This document shows positions 15,056 to 23,755 of a stretch of DNA of 64,000 nucleotides, piece after piece. How positions within the stretch are numbered: the first letter of the stretch is position 1; every line of letters starts with the position of its first letter. This stretch comes from an uncultured Chitinophaga sp. (GTDB lineage Bacteria > Bacteroidota > Bacteroidia > Chitinophagales > Chitinophagaceae). The DNA lies in NCBI RefSeq assembly GCF_937898475.1, contig NZ_CALEJS010000012.1, forward strand, positions 248,001 through 312,000, written 5' to 3'. A program made the translations under genes and the position numbers. Below the pieces are notes generated by a model. The model did no database searches. It saw only the letters and a program-made list of their open reading frames with translations, and was not told the DNA's origin.

Positions 15056-16801
15056 ATGATCGAAGATATCACAGCACAGTTACGTTCCCGTTTTGGAGAA
15101 CATACCTTTAAAGAGGAAGTGGCGAGGGACGGTACCCTTACATTATGGATGCCGTCTGACAGGAATGTCGCCATCCTCCAGTATTTAAAATCGGCAGTAC
15201 CAATGCCTTATCGCATGCTCTACGACCTTACGGCGATCGATGAGCGTGCGTATAAAAGACCCCAGAACGGACATGCCCCTTTTGATTTCACTGTTGTATA
15301 CCATCTCTTCTCTTTTGAGCGCAACCAGTTCCTTCGCCTGAAAACAGGACTCCGCGGAGAATATCCATCACTAGCAAGCATTACCCACACCTGGCCCGCC
15401 GCCAACTGGTACGAACGCGAAGTGTTCGATATGTTCGGCATCCGCTTTGACGGGCATCCCCTGCTGAAACGTATCCTGATGCCGCCCACCTGGGAGGGGC
15501 ATCCCCTGCGCAAGGAGCATCCCGCACGCGCCACGGAAATGGGCCCTTTCCGGCTCTTTGATGAGAAGGTGGATAAAGAGCAGAGCGCACTGCAATTCAG
15601 TCCTGAAGAATGGGGCCTGAAAAGGCACAGCGACGATGCGGATTTCATGTTCCTGAATATTGGTCCGCAACACCCCGGCACCCACGGCGTACTACGCATC
15701 ATCCTGCAACTGGACGGCGAAGATATTGTAGACGCTGTACCCGATATCGGCTTCCACCACCGCGGCGCAGAGAAGATGGGCGAGCGGCAGTCCTGGCACA
15801 CTTATATTCCCTATACAGACCGTATTGACTACCTGGGCGGGGTGATGAACAACCTGGCCTACCTGCTTTCCGTAGAAAAGCTGGCGGGTATAGAAGTGCC
15901 TTTAAGAGCGCAGGTGATCCGTGTAATGCTCTGTGAACTGTTCCGTATTGCCAGTCACCTGGTATGGTACGGCACCTTTGCACAGGACGTAGGGCAGCTG
16001 TCGCCCGTGTTCTACATGTTCACCGACCGTGAGCGCATCTTCGAGATCATCGAAGCCATTTGCGGCGGCCGGATGCATCCCAACTGGTTCCGCATCGGTG
16101 GCGTAGCGCAGGACCTGCCGAAGGGCTGGGATAAGATGGTGCGTGATTTCGTTAAATACTTTCCTCCCAAACTGCGGGAGTATGATAAAATGGTGATGCA
16201 GAATGCGCTGTTCAAAGCGCGTACTGTTGGCATCGGCATCTATACGCTGGAAGAAGCGATAGACTGGGGAGTGACTGGTCCGGGGCTCCGCGCCTGCGGC
16301 CTGGAATGGGATATGCGCAAGATGCGCCCCTACAGCGGTTATGAGAACTTCGCTTTTGAAATACCCACTGCCGCCAATGGCGATTGTTACGACCGTGCGC
16401 TGGTGCGCGTGGAAGAAATGCGGCAGAGCCTGCGCATCATAGAACAATGCCTGGAGTACATGCCGGAGGGCGATTTTAAATCGCATCACCCCCTGGCCAC
16501 TCCACCGGTGAAACAATACACCATGCACGATATTGAAACGCTGATCCACCACTTCCTGAACGTGAGCTGGGGCCCGGTGATACCCGCCGGCGAAGCCATG
16601 AGCTGTATAGAGGCCACCAAGGGATGGAACGGTTATTACCTGATCAGCGACGGCAACACCTCTCCCTACCGGGTGAGGGTGCGTACGCCATCATTTCCCC
16701 ATATGCAGATGATACCATACATCAGCCGTGGTTATACCGTGGCAGACCTGTTGTCTATCCTGGGCGGAATGGATTATGTGCTGGCGGATATAGACCGTTG
16801 A
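15056..16801 (+). CDS. nuoCD: NADH-quinone oxidoreductase subunit C/D, fused
   Basis: A 581-residue natural fusion of the 30-kDa (NuoC) and 49-kDa (NuoD) subunits. The NuoC part covers about residues 1-165 (AANWYEREVFDMFGIRFDGH). The NuoD part begins near residue 190 (FMFLNIGPQHPGTHGVLR) and runs to the end. NuoD forms the quinone site with NuoB; the loop GPQHPGTHG carries its conserved His residues. ATG 15056 is preferred to an ATG at 15005, which overlaps nuoB and would add 17 residues translated from a palindrome. The fused form is known in several bacterial groups. Confidence 0.96.
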   Translation: MIEDITAQLRSRFGEHTFKEEVARDGTLTLWMPSDRNVAILQYLKSAVPMPYRMLYDLTAIDERAYKRPQNGHAPFDFTVVYHLFSFERNQFLRLKTGLRGEYPSLASITHTWPAANWYEREVFDMFGIRFDGHPLLKRILMPPTWEGHPLRKEHPARATEMGPFRLFDEKVDKEQSALQFSPEEWGLKRHSDDADFMFLNIGPQHPGTHGVLRIILQLDGEDIVDAVPDIGFHHRGAEKMGERQSWHTYIPYTDRIDYLGGVMNNLAYLLSVEKLAGIEVPLRAQVIRVMLCELFRIASHLVWYGTFAQDVGQLSPVFYMFTDRERIFEIIEAICGGRMHPNWFRIGGVAQDLPKGWDKMVRDFVKYFPPKLREYDKMVMQNALFKARTVGIGIYTLEEAIDWGVTGPGLRACGLEWDMRKMRPYSGYENFAFEIPTAANGDCYDRALVRVEEMRQSLRIIEQCLEYMPEGDFKSHHPLATPPVKQYTMHDIETLIHHFLNVSWGPVIPAGEAMSCIEATKGWNGYYLISDGNTSPYRVRVRTPSFPHMQMIPYISRGYTVADLLSILGGMDYVLADIDR

Positions 16802-16828
16802 ACCAAGCTACTTACTGACTTTTTATAT

Positions 16829-17293
16829 ATGCTGACACCAACAGAAATATCAAAGATCGAACATGAGCTGCAACACGTGCCGGTGAAGAAGGCGGCAGTG
16901 ATAGAGGCATTGAAGATCGTGCAGCAGGAACGGCGCTGGGTAAGCGATGAGAACGTGGAAGATATAGCCACCCTGCTGGGCATGAGCGCAGATGAAGTAG
17001 ACAGCGTGGCCACGTTCTACAATCTTATTTTCCGGCGGCCGGTGGGGCGGCATGTGATCCTGGTTTGCGACAGCATCAGCTGCTGGGTGATGGGATATGA
17101 AGATCTTAAGAAAGCGCTGATGGATCACCTGCAGATCCATTATGGCCAAACCACACCTGACGGGCGTTTCACCTTATTGCCGAACGCGTGCCTGGGTACC
17201 TGCGACCACGCACCCGCGCTCATGGTGGATAATGACCTGTACAGGGATCTTACACCAGGCATGATCAAAAATATATTAGACAAATATGTCTGA
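16829..17293 (+). CDS. nuoE: NADH-quinone oxidoreductase subunit E
   Basis: A 154-residue thioredoxin-fold subunit carrying the 2Fe-2S cluster N1a. Ligands are Cys80 and Cys85 (VCDSISCWVMG) and Cys121 and Cys125 (NACLGTCDHAPA), the standard spacing. It starts 27 bases after nuoCD and ends 27 bases before nuoF. Its presence with nuoF and nuoG means the complex can oxidise NADH; several Bacteroidota have an 11-subunit form without these three. Confidence 0.96.
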   Translation: MLTPTEISKIEHELQHVPVKKAAVIEALKIVQQERRWVSDENVEDIATLLGMSADEVDSVATFYNLIFRRPVGRHVILVCDSISCWVMGYEDLKKALMDHLQIHYGQTTPDGRFTLLPNACLGTCDHAPALMVDNDLYRDLTPGMIKNILDKYV

Positions 17294-17320
17294 AAGTTTT
17301 AAACGCTCAAAAATTTAGTT

Positions 17321-18595
17321 ATGGAGGCTCCTCTCACTTCGAACATCAAACCGGGCGTTTCGCTGGATATCAAAACCTACGAAGCTACAGGCGGTTACCA
17401 GGGATTGCGGAAGGCCATGCAGATGACGCCGCAGGAAGTGACGGCCCTGGTAAAGGAGTCGAACCTGCGGGGCAGGGGAGGTGCAGGTTTCAGCACCGGT
17501 ATGAAGTGGAGCTTTGTGCCGATGAATGTGGAAGGCCCCAAATACCTGATCTGTAACGCGGATGAAATGGAGCCGGGTACGTTTAAAGACCGCTGGCTGC
17601 TGGAAGGCAATCCGCATCAGCTGATAGAGGGTATGATCATCAGCGCTTACGCGATACAGGCCACTACTTCTTTTGTATTCCTGCGCTGGGCCTATAAGCA
17701 GGCAGCGCAGGAGATCCGCAAAGCCATTGCAGAAGCCTATGCAGCCGGTTACCTGGGCAATAACATATTAGGCAGGGGCTTTCATCTTGAGATGCACCTG
17801 CACACAGGTGTGGGCCGCTATATGTGCGGTGAGGAAACCGCCCTGCTTAATTCGCTGGAAGGCAAGCGGGCCGTTCCCCGCGCCAAGCCGCCCTTCCCGC
17901 AGATCAGCGGTTTATTCGGCAAGCCTACCATCGTCAATAATGTAGAAACGCTTTCGTATATACCGCATATCGTGAATAAAGGCATTGCCTGGTTCCAGTC
18001 GCTCAGCCGTACCGGCGACGGGGGTACGAAGATATACGGCGTCAGCGGCCGGGTAAACAAACCCGGCGCCTGGGAGCTGCCCATGGGCGTTACCATGCGG
18101 GAGCTGCTGGAAGAGTACGCAGGCGGTATGCAGCACGGCTACAGCTTCCGCGGCGCTTTGCCCGGCGGCGCTTCTACCGATTTTCTCACTTCGGCCCACC
18201 TGGATGTGCCGATGGACTTTACTTCCGTTGCCGCCGCGGGCAGCCGTTTAGGCACCGGTACCATGGTAGTGCTGGACGATCACACCTGCCCGGTGGGTTT
18301 TGTACATAACCTTGAACATTTCTTTGCCCAGGAATCGTGCGGGTTCTGCACGCCCTGCCGGGAAGGCCTGCCCTGGACAGAAAAGATATTATATGCCCTG
18401 GAGCGGGGAGAAGGCACGGAGGAAGACCTGGAGCAGCTGGACCTGCACACCCGCCTGCTGGGACCCGGTAATACTTTCTGTGCGCTGGCGCCCGGCGCTA
18501 TGGAGCCCCTGCAAAGTGCGCTGAAATATTTCAGGGAAGATTTTGAACAGCATGTTCACGAAAAAAAATGTCCGTATGGCAACTATACACATTGA
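17321..18595 (+). CDS. nuoF: NADH-quinone oxidoreductase subunit F
   Basis: A 424-residue flavoprotein that oxidises NADH with FMN. The glycine-rich NADH/FMN loop is LRGRGGAGFSTGMKW near residues 49-63. Cluster N3 ligands are Cys340, Cys343 and Cys346 (ESCGFCTPCREG) with Cys387 (NTFCALAPGA). Length matches the family. The 3' end overlaps the start of nuoG by 20 bases, consistent with translational coupling. Confidence 0.97.
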   Translation: MEAPLTSNIKPGVSLDIKTYEATGGYQGLRKAMQMTPQEVTALVKESNLRGRGGAGFSTGMKWSFVPMNVEGPKYLICNADEMEPGTFKDRWLLEGNPHQLIEGMIISAYAIQATTSFVFLRWAYKQAAQEIRKAIAEAYAAGYLGNNILGRGFHLEMHLHTGVGRYMCGEETALLNSLEGKRAVPRAKPPFPQISGLFGKPTIVNNVETLSYIPHIVNKGIAWFQSLSRTGDGGTKIYGVSGRVNKPGAWELPMGVTMRELLEEYAGGMQHGYSFRGALPGGASTDFLTSAHLDVPMDFTSVAAAGSRLGTGTMVVLDDHTCPVGFVHNLEHFFAQESCGFCTPCREGLPWTEKILYALERGEGTEEDLEQLDLHTRLLGPGNTFCALAPGAMEPLQSALKYFREDFEQHVHEKKCPYGNYTH

Positions 18596-21272
18596 TGGTA
18601 AAACTTACCAGGTAAAGGAGGGCAGAAACCTGCTGGAGACCTGCCTGTCGCTGGGACTGGACCTGCCTTATTTCTGCTGGCACCCGGCCCTGGGCTCTGT
18701 AGGCGCCTGCCGCCAGTGCGCGGTAAAAACCTTCAGGGATGAGCAGGATACCAAAGGCCGCCTGGTAATGTCGTGCATGGAGCCGGTGAAAGATCAGCTG
18801 CGTTTGTCCATCAGCGATAAGGAAGCCGCCGCTTTCCGCGAACAGGTGATCGGCTGGCTGATGACCAACCACCCGCATGACTGCGCCGTATGTGATGAAG
18901 GCGGATCCTGCCACCTGCAGGATATGACGGTGATGACAGGCCACAGCTACCGCAACTACCACTTCAGTAAACGTACACATAAAAACCAGTACCTGGGCCC
19001 CTTCCTGAACCATGAAATGAACCGCTGCATACAATGCTATCGCTGCGTGCGCTTCTATAAGGATTTTGCAGGCGGTAAAGACATGGATGTATTTGCGGCG
19101 CATAACCACGTGTACTTCGGGCGGCACCGGGATGGTATCCTGGAAAGTGAATTCAGCGGTAACCTGGCGGAGGTTTGTCCTACCGGCGTATTTACCGATA
19201 AAACATTGAAACAGCACTATACCCGCAAATGGGATATGACCTATGCGCCGTCTGTATGCCAGGGCTGCGGACTGGGTTGCAATATCATTGCCGGTGAGCG
19301 CTATGGCTCATTGCGGCAGATCACTACACGCTACAATGGAGCAGTGAACGGTTATTTCCTCTGCGACCGCGGGCGTTACGGCTATGAGTTTGTGAACAGC
19401 TCCCGCAGGATCAAACAAGCTGCCGTGCGTGCGCTAACGGGAACGGACATCGGAACAGCAGAAGTGCTGCAGTATGTAAAAGATAAACTTGCCTCCGGGA
19501 AGGTGATCGGTATTGGCTCTCCGCGTGCATCGCTGGAATCCAATTTTGCCCTGCAGCAACTGGTAGGGCGCCCGCATTTTCACCTGGGCATGTCTGACAC
19601 GGAACATGATCTTACCACCCTTGCCTTAAAAATATTGCGACAGGGTCATGTACGCACGCCTTCCATGCAGGAAGCCGCTACTGCTGATGCAGTGGTGATA
19701 CTGGGTGAAGACCTGCTGAACACGGCGCCGATGATGGCTTTGTCTGTCAGGCAGGCCGTGAACCGCCAGCCCGCACAGGAGGCCATGAACACCACCCATG
19801 TGGCCAACTGGCAGGATGCGGCCGTACGGGAGGCCATGCAGGACAAACACGGCCCCTGTTTTATCCTGAACGTACAGCCCACCAGGCTGGACGAGCTGGC
19901 CACCGTGGCTTATCAAACGGCGCCTGAAACCATTGCCCGCATTGGCTTTGCGCTGGCCCGCGCGCTGGGCGCACCATTGGCCGGGATCAATGACCTTACG
20001 GATCAGGAACAGCAACTGGTAACGCAGATGGCGGCTGCATTAATGAATGCTGCACGGCCACTTGTTATCGCCGGTTATGGCAGCGCCTGTGAAGGCGTGC
20101 TGCGTGCCGCCTCCAATATCTGCGAAGCATTGCATCAGCATGCCAAACCTTCCATGCTGGTGCTCACCACGCCTGAATGTAACAGTATGGGACTGGAAAT
20201 GCTGGGCGGGCTTCGCCTGGACTCTGCTGTGGACGCGGTGATGAACGGCGAGGCCGATACCGTGATCATACTGGAAAACGATCTTTACAGGCGGCTGGAC
20301 AAACATGCGGCAGATAATTTCTTCCGCCGCTGCAAGGAAGTCATACTGATAGATCATCTCTATAACGCCACTGCTGAAAAAGCCACTGTATTACTGCCCG
20401 CCGGCACTTTTGCAGAATCAGACGGTACGATGGTCAATAATGAAGGCAGGGCACAACGCTTTCTGCAGGTGTATGCACCCGCCACCACCGCAATACAGGA
20501 AAGCTGGCGATGGCTGCTGCAGCTGGGCCGTGTTACCAATTGTGAACGCCTGCGTAATATGGAGTTCTTCGATGATGTGATCCACGCACTTACACAACAG
20601 GTACGCTGCTTTGCAGGGATAGAGAAGCTGACGCCGCCTGCGGATTTCCGCATCGCCGGACAGAAGATACCACGTGAGCCGCATCGCTACAGCGGCAGGA
20701 CCGCCATGCTGGCCAACATCAGTGTGAGCGAACCCAAGCCGCCGGTAGATGGTGATACGCCGCTTTCTTTCACCATGGAAGGTTACCGCGGAGAACCGCC
20801 TTCTTCTGTGATCCCCTTCTTCTGGTGGCCGGGATGGAACTCTGTACAATCCATCAATAAATTCCAGGTGGAGATCGGCGGCTCACTGCATGACGGCGAT
20901 CCCGGTAAACGGCTGATAGAGCCGGGCGGCAATGGTCAGCTGACCTTCTTTACAGATGTGCCGGATCATTTTGTAGCCTGCGCGGGGCATCTGCAGTTAG
21001 TACCCTTATATCATATCTATGGCTCAGAAGAGCTGAGCGTTCATACACCGGGTATTGCAGAACGGATGCCTGCACCTTATATCATGCTGAGCCCTGAAGA
21101 CGCCAGGCGTTACCAGGTGGCAGAGCAGCACCAGTTACAGGTCGCGGTCGACGGTCATCCATATACGTTTATGGTGAAAGTGAACCCGGCCCTGCAACGC
21201 GGCATGGCAGGCATACCGGCAGGATTGCCGGGAACGGGGATTGTGAATATGCCGCAGATGGCAAAAGTATAA
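18576..21272 (+). CDS. nuoG: NADH-quinone oxidoreductase subunit G
   Basis: An 898-residue peripheral-arm subunit. The N-terminal ferredoxin domain holds Cys34, Cys45, Cys48 and Cys67. The His/Cys cluster uses HPHDCAVCDEGGSC (Cys103, Cys106, Cys112), and the next 4Fe-4S site Cys151, Cys154, Cys157 (RCIQCYRC) and Cys201. Cys228, Cys231, Cys235 and Cys263 (CQGCGLGC) fit the extra N7 cluster found in some NuoG proteins. A molybdopterin-oxidoreductase-like domain follows. Start: ATG 18576 (MATIHIDGKTYQV) is preferred to upstream TTG 18543 and ATG 18552, since it matches the usual ferredoxin-domain beginning. It overlaps nuoF by 20 bases. Confidence 0.95.
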   Translation: MATIHIDGKTYQVKEGRNLLETCLSLGLDLPYFCWHPALGSVGACRQCAVKTFRDEQDTKGRLVMSCMEPVKDQLRLSISDKEAAAFREQVIGWLMTNHPHDCAVCDEGGSCHLQDMTVMTGHSYRNYHFSKRTHKNQYLGPFLNHEMNRCIQCYRCVRFYKDFAGGKDMDVFAAHNHVYFGRHRDGILESEFSGNLAEVCPTGVFTDKTLKQHYTRKWDMTYAPSVCQGCGLGCNIIAGERYGSLRQITTRYNGAVNGYFLCDRGRYGYEFVNSSRRIKQAAVRALTGTDIGTAEVLQYVKDKLASGKVIGIGSPRASLESNFALQQLVGRPHFHLGMSDTEHDLTTLALKILRQGHVRTPSMQEAATADAVVILGEDLLNTAPMMALSVRQAVNRQPAQEAMNTTHVANWQDAAVREAMQDKHGPCFILNVQPTRLDELATVAYQTAPETIARIGFALARALGAPLAGINDLTDQEQQLVTQMAAALMNAARPLVIAGYGSACEGVLRAASNICEALHQHAKPSMLVLTTPECNSMGLEMLGGLRLDSAVDAVMNGEADTVIILENDLYRRLDKHAADNFFRRCKEVILIDHLYNATAEKATVLLPAGTFAESDGTMVNNEGRAQRFLQVYAPATTAIQESWRWLLQLGRVTNCERLRNMEFFDDVIHALTQQVRCFAGIEKLTPPADFRIAGQKIPREPHRYSGRTAMLANISVSEPKPPVDGDTPLSFTMEGYRGEPPSSVIPFFWWPGWNSVQSINKFQVEIGGSLHDGDPGKRLIEPGGNGQLTFFTDVPDHFVACAGHLQLVPLYHIYGSEELSVHTPGIAERMPAPYIMLSPEDARRYQVAEQHQLQVAVDGHPYTFMVKVNPALQRGMAGIPAGLPGTGIVNMPQMAKV

Positions 21273-21274
21273 AT

Positions 21275-21402
21275 GTTTAAAGTTTGAGGTTTGAGGTTTG
21301 AGGTTGGTGAAAGGTGAAAGGTTGCCGGCTAGCGTGTCCGCCAGGAGCAATTATCCTGAACTTCAAACTTTCAACAAACCTCAAACTTCAAACCACAAAC
21401 TA
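21275..21402. repeat. Word-type palindrome (GTTTGAGG family) between nuoG and nuoH
   Basis: AAGTTTGAGGTTTG at 21280-21293 pairs perfectly with CAAACCTCAAACTT at 21375-21388, and flanking GTTTGAGG words give further imperfect pairing. The core is unrelated sequence. A similar unit occurs at 41280-41403. The element lies inside the nuo operon, so a transcript would contain a long hairpin just ahead of nuoH. Confidence 0.8.
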
Positions 21403-21408
21403 AATATT

Positions 21409-22359
21409 ATGAGTACAGGACAATATTGGCTCGTGATTGGCGGCGTACTGTTCGTAATACTGAACACCGCAGCTGGTTTGATATGGCTGGAGCGCAGGGC
21501 GCTGGCCCTGTGGCAGGACCGCTACGGACCTAACCGCGCGGGACCTTTTGGACTGTTCATTGTACTGGCGGATACCATTAAGCTGTTCTTCAAGGAAGAC
21601 TGGATACCGCCATTTGCAGACAAGATCGTGTTTGTATTTGCGCCGGCGGTGGTGGTGGCCAGTGTGCTCATGAGCTTTACGATCATCCCTTTTGCGCCGA
21701 ATGTGATGGTGGCAGATCTGAACATAGGGCTGCTGTTTTTCCTGGCCATGTCTTCCATGGGGGTGTATAGCATCGTGCTGGGCGGATGGGCCTCCAATAA
21801 TAAGTACGCATTGCTGGGCGCCATGCGTGGGGCTTCGCAGATGATCAGCTATGAGGTGTTCATGGGATTATCGCTCATGGGCGTAGTAGTGCTCAGCGGT
21901 ACTTTTAACCTGCGGGAGATCGTGGAAGCGCAGCGTGGCGGCTGGTATATTTTGCCGCAGCTGATAGGCTTTTTCATTTTCCTGGTAGCCGGTATTGCAG
22001 AAACGCATCGCCTGCCCTTTGATATACCGGAGGCAGAAAGCGAGCTGGTGGCGGGCTTTCACTCGGAGTACTCCGGTATGAAGTTCGGTATGTTCTTCAT
22101 TGGCGAATACATGGGCATTACGCTGATCTCTTCCATGGTGGTGACACTGTATTTCGGCGGATGGCTGGGCCCTGCTTTCCTGCCGCCGGTGATCTGGTTT
22201 GTGCTGAAGACCTTTGTGTTCATTATGCTGTTCATCCTGCTGCGGGCTTCCATGCCGCGGCCCAGGTATGATCAGCTGATGGAGTACGGATGGAAAATAT
22301 TATTCCCGTTGTCATTGCTCAACCTGATGGTAACGGCAGCTATTAAGTTACTTCTGTAA
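21409..22359 (+). CDS. nuoH: NADH-quinone oxidoreductase subunit H
   Basis: A 316-residue membrane subunit with about eight helices that forms the quinone-access tunnel with NuoB and NuoD. Signature stretches are LIWLERRALALWQDRYGPNR, ADTIKLFFKEDW and AETHRLPFDIPEAESELVAG. ATG 21409 (MSTGQYWLVIGG) is the correct start; a longer reading from 21298 would translate the upstream palindromic repeat. It is followed after 11 bases by nuoI. Confidence 0.97.
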   Translation: MSTGQYWLVIGGVLFVILNTAAGLIWLERRALALWQDRYGPNRAGPFGLFIVLADTIKLFFKEDWIPPFADKIVFVFAPAVVVASVLMSFTIIPFAPNVMVADLNIGLLFFLAMSSMGVYSIVLGGWASNNKYALLGAMRGASQMISYEVFMGLSLMGVVVLSGTFNLREIVEAQRGGWYILPQLIGFFIFLVAGIAETHRLPFDIPEAESELVAGFHSEYSGMKFGMFFIGEYMGITLISSMVVTLYFGGWLGPAFLPPVIWFVLKTFVFIMLFILLRASMPRPRYDQLMEYGWKILFPLSLLNLMVTAAIKLLL

Positions 22360-22370
22360 AATCACTGATC

Positions 22371-22886
22371 ATGTTTAGTTTATTGCGCAGTATGTGGCTG
22401 GTTTTCCTGCATATGTTCCACAAAAGGGAAACGTACCAGTATCCTGAACACAAGGCGCCTATACCGGCGCGCTGGCGGGGGCGCATTGCGCTCACCCGCG
22501 ATCCGGACGGGGGAGAGCGTTGCGTGGGTTGTTACCTCTGCGCTGCCGCCTGCCCGGTAGACTGCATCTCCCTGCAGGCTACAGAAGCGGAGGACGGGCG
22601 CCGTTACCCGCTGTTCTTCCGTATCAATTTCTCCCGCTGCATCTTTTGCGGCTTCTGTGAAGAAGCGTGCCCTACGTATGCTATACAACTATTACCTGAT
22701 TTTGAAATGGCGGAATACAACCGGCAGAACCTGGTGTATGAAAAGGAAGACCTGCTGATCAACAGCCAGGGAAAATATCCCGGCTACAACTACTACCGTG
22801 TGGCAGGTATGTCTATACAGGGTAAAGACAAAGGAGAAGCCGAACACGAAGAACCGCCGGTGGACATTAAAAGCCTGTTACCATGA
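22371..22886 (+). CDS. nuoI: NADH-quinone oxidoreductase subunit I
   Basis: A 171-residue ferredoxin-like subunit with two 4Fe-4S sites (N6a and N6b). Ligands are Cys51, 54, 57, 61 (CVGCYLCAAACPVDC) and Cys90, 93, 96, 100 (CIFCGFCEEACPTYA). It passes electrons from NuoG towards NuoB. Its stop codon overlaps the nuoJ start as ATGA at 22883-22886. Confidence 0.97.
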   Translation: MFSLLRSMWLVFLHMFHKRETYQYPEHKAPIPARWRGRIALTRDPDGGERCVGCYLCAAACPVDCISLQATEAEDGRRYPLFFRINFSRCIFCGFCEEACPTYAIQLLPDFEMAEYNRQNLVYEKEDLLINSQGKYPGYNYYRVAGMSIQGKDKGEAEHEEPPVDIKSLLP

Positions 22887-23410
22887 ACATCGCCTTTTAT
22901 ATAGCTGCGGCTATCAGCATATTCTCTACCGTGATGGTGATCACGCGTTTCAATATCATGCATGCGCTGCTGTATCTCATCGTATCGCTGTTATCTGTAG
23001 CGGTGATCTTTTACCTGTATGGCGCGCCGTTCATGGCGGCGCTGGAAGTGATCATCTATGCAGGCGCCATCATGGTACTGATCATCTTCTTTGTGATGAT
23101 GCTGAACCTGGGGCCGGAGACCACGCGCAATGAAAAGCAGTGGCTGAAGCCCGGTATGTGGATGCTGCCTGCCCTGCTTTGTCTGATATTGCTGATAGAA
23201 CTGGCCTACCTGATTGCACAGAACAAAGCGCCTGCTACCGGCATTACACCGGTAGCGCCCAAAGAAGTAGGGCGCAGCCTTTTCGGGCCTTACATACTGG
23301 CCGTAGAGCTGAGCGCCATGCTGCTGATGGCAGGTATTGTGGGCGCCTACCACCTGGGCCGTCAGAAGAAAAAGATCTTACATCGTTTTTTTGAAAGTAA
23401 CGCATCATGA
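22883..23410 (+). CDS. nuoJ: NADH-quinone oxidoreductase subunit J
   Basis: A 175-residue membrane subunit with five predicted helices, including the conserved segment ALEVIIYAGAIMVLIIFFVM, which carries the pi-bulge helix of the family. Both ends overlap neighbours by four bases (ATGA), typical of coupled translation of I, J and K. Its C-terminus is short and charged (GRQKKKILHRFFESN). Confidence 0.95.
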   Translation: MNIAFYIAAAISIFSTVMVITRFNIMHALLYLIVSLLSVAVIFYLYGAPFMAALEVIIYAGAIMVLIIFFVMMLNLGPETTRNEKQWLKPGMWMLPALLCLILLIELAYLIAQNKAPATGITPVAPKEVGRSLFGPYILAVELSAMLLMAGIVGAYHLGRQKKKILHRFFESNAS

Positions 23411-23715
23411 ACATACATCCTACAACCGCGGGTATGACACTGGCAGGGATCCTGTTTGTACTGGGACTGATCAGCATACTTATACGCCGCAATATGATCT
23501 TTATGCTGCTGTCTGTAGAGATCATGCTGAACGCGGCAGGACTTGCCTTTATCGTAGCGTCTTCGCACTGGGCGCAGCCCGATGGGCAGGTAATGTTTAT
23601 GTTCATCCTCTCTATGGCCGCGGCAGAAGTGTCTGTAGGCCTGGCGTTGATCCTGCAGCTGTACCACCAGCTGAAATCGCTGGACAGTGATGAGGCGAGC
23701 AGAATGAGGGGGTAG
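23407..23715 (+). CDS. nuoK: NADH-quinone oxidoreductase subunit K
   Basis: A 102-residue three-helix antiporter-like subunit. The helix-embedded acidic residues of the proton path are visible in MLLSVEIMLNAAGL and SMAAAEVSVGLAL. It overlaps nuoJ by ATGA and is followed by a 40-base gap before nuoL. Confidence 0.96.
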   Translation: MNIHPTTAGMTLAGILFVLGLISILIRRNMIFMLLSVEIMLNAAGLAFIVASSHWAQPDGQVMFMFILSMAAAEVSVGLALILQLYHQLKSLDSDEASRMRG

Positions 23716-23755
23716 TGGGAAACTTTCACAATTTGGACACTTAAAATTTTGTGTT

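Noticed and set aside
21298..21408. N-terminal extension of NuoH from an upstream ATG
   Set aside because: It would translate the word-type palindrome and adds 37 residues absent from the family; ATG 21409 fits.
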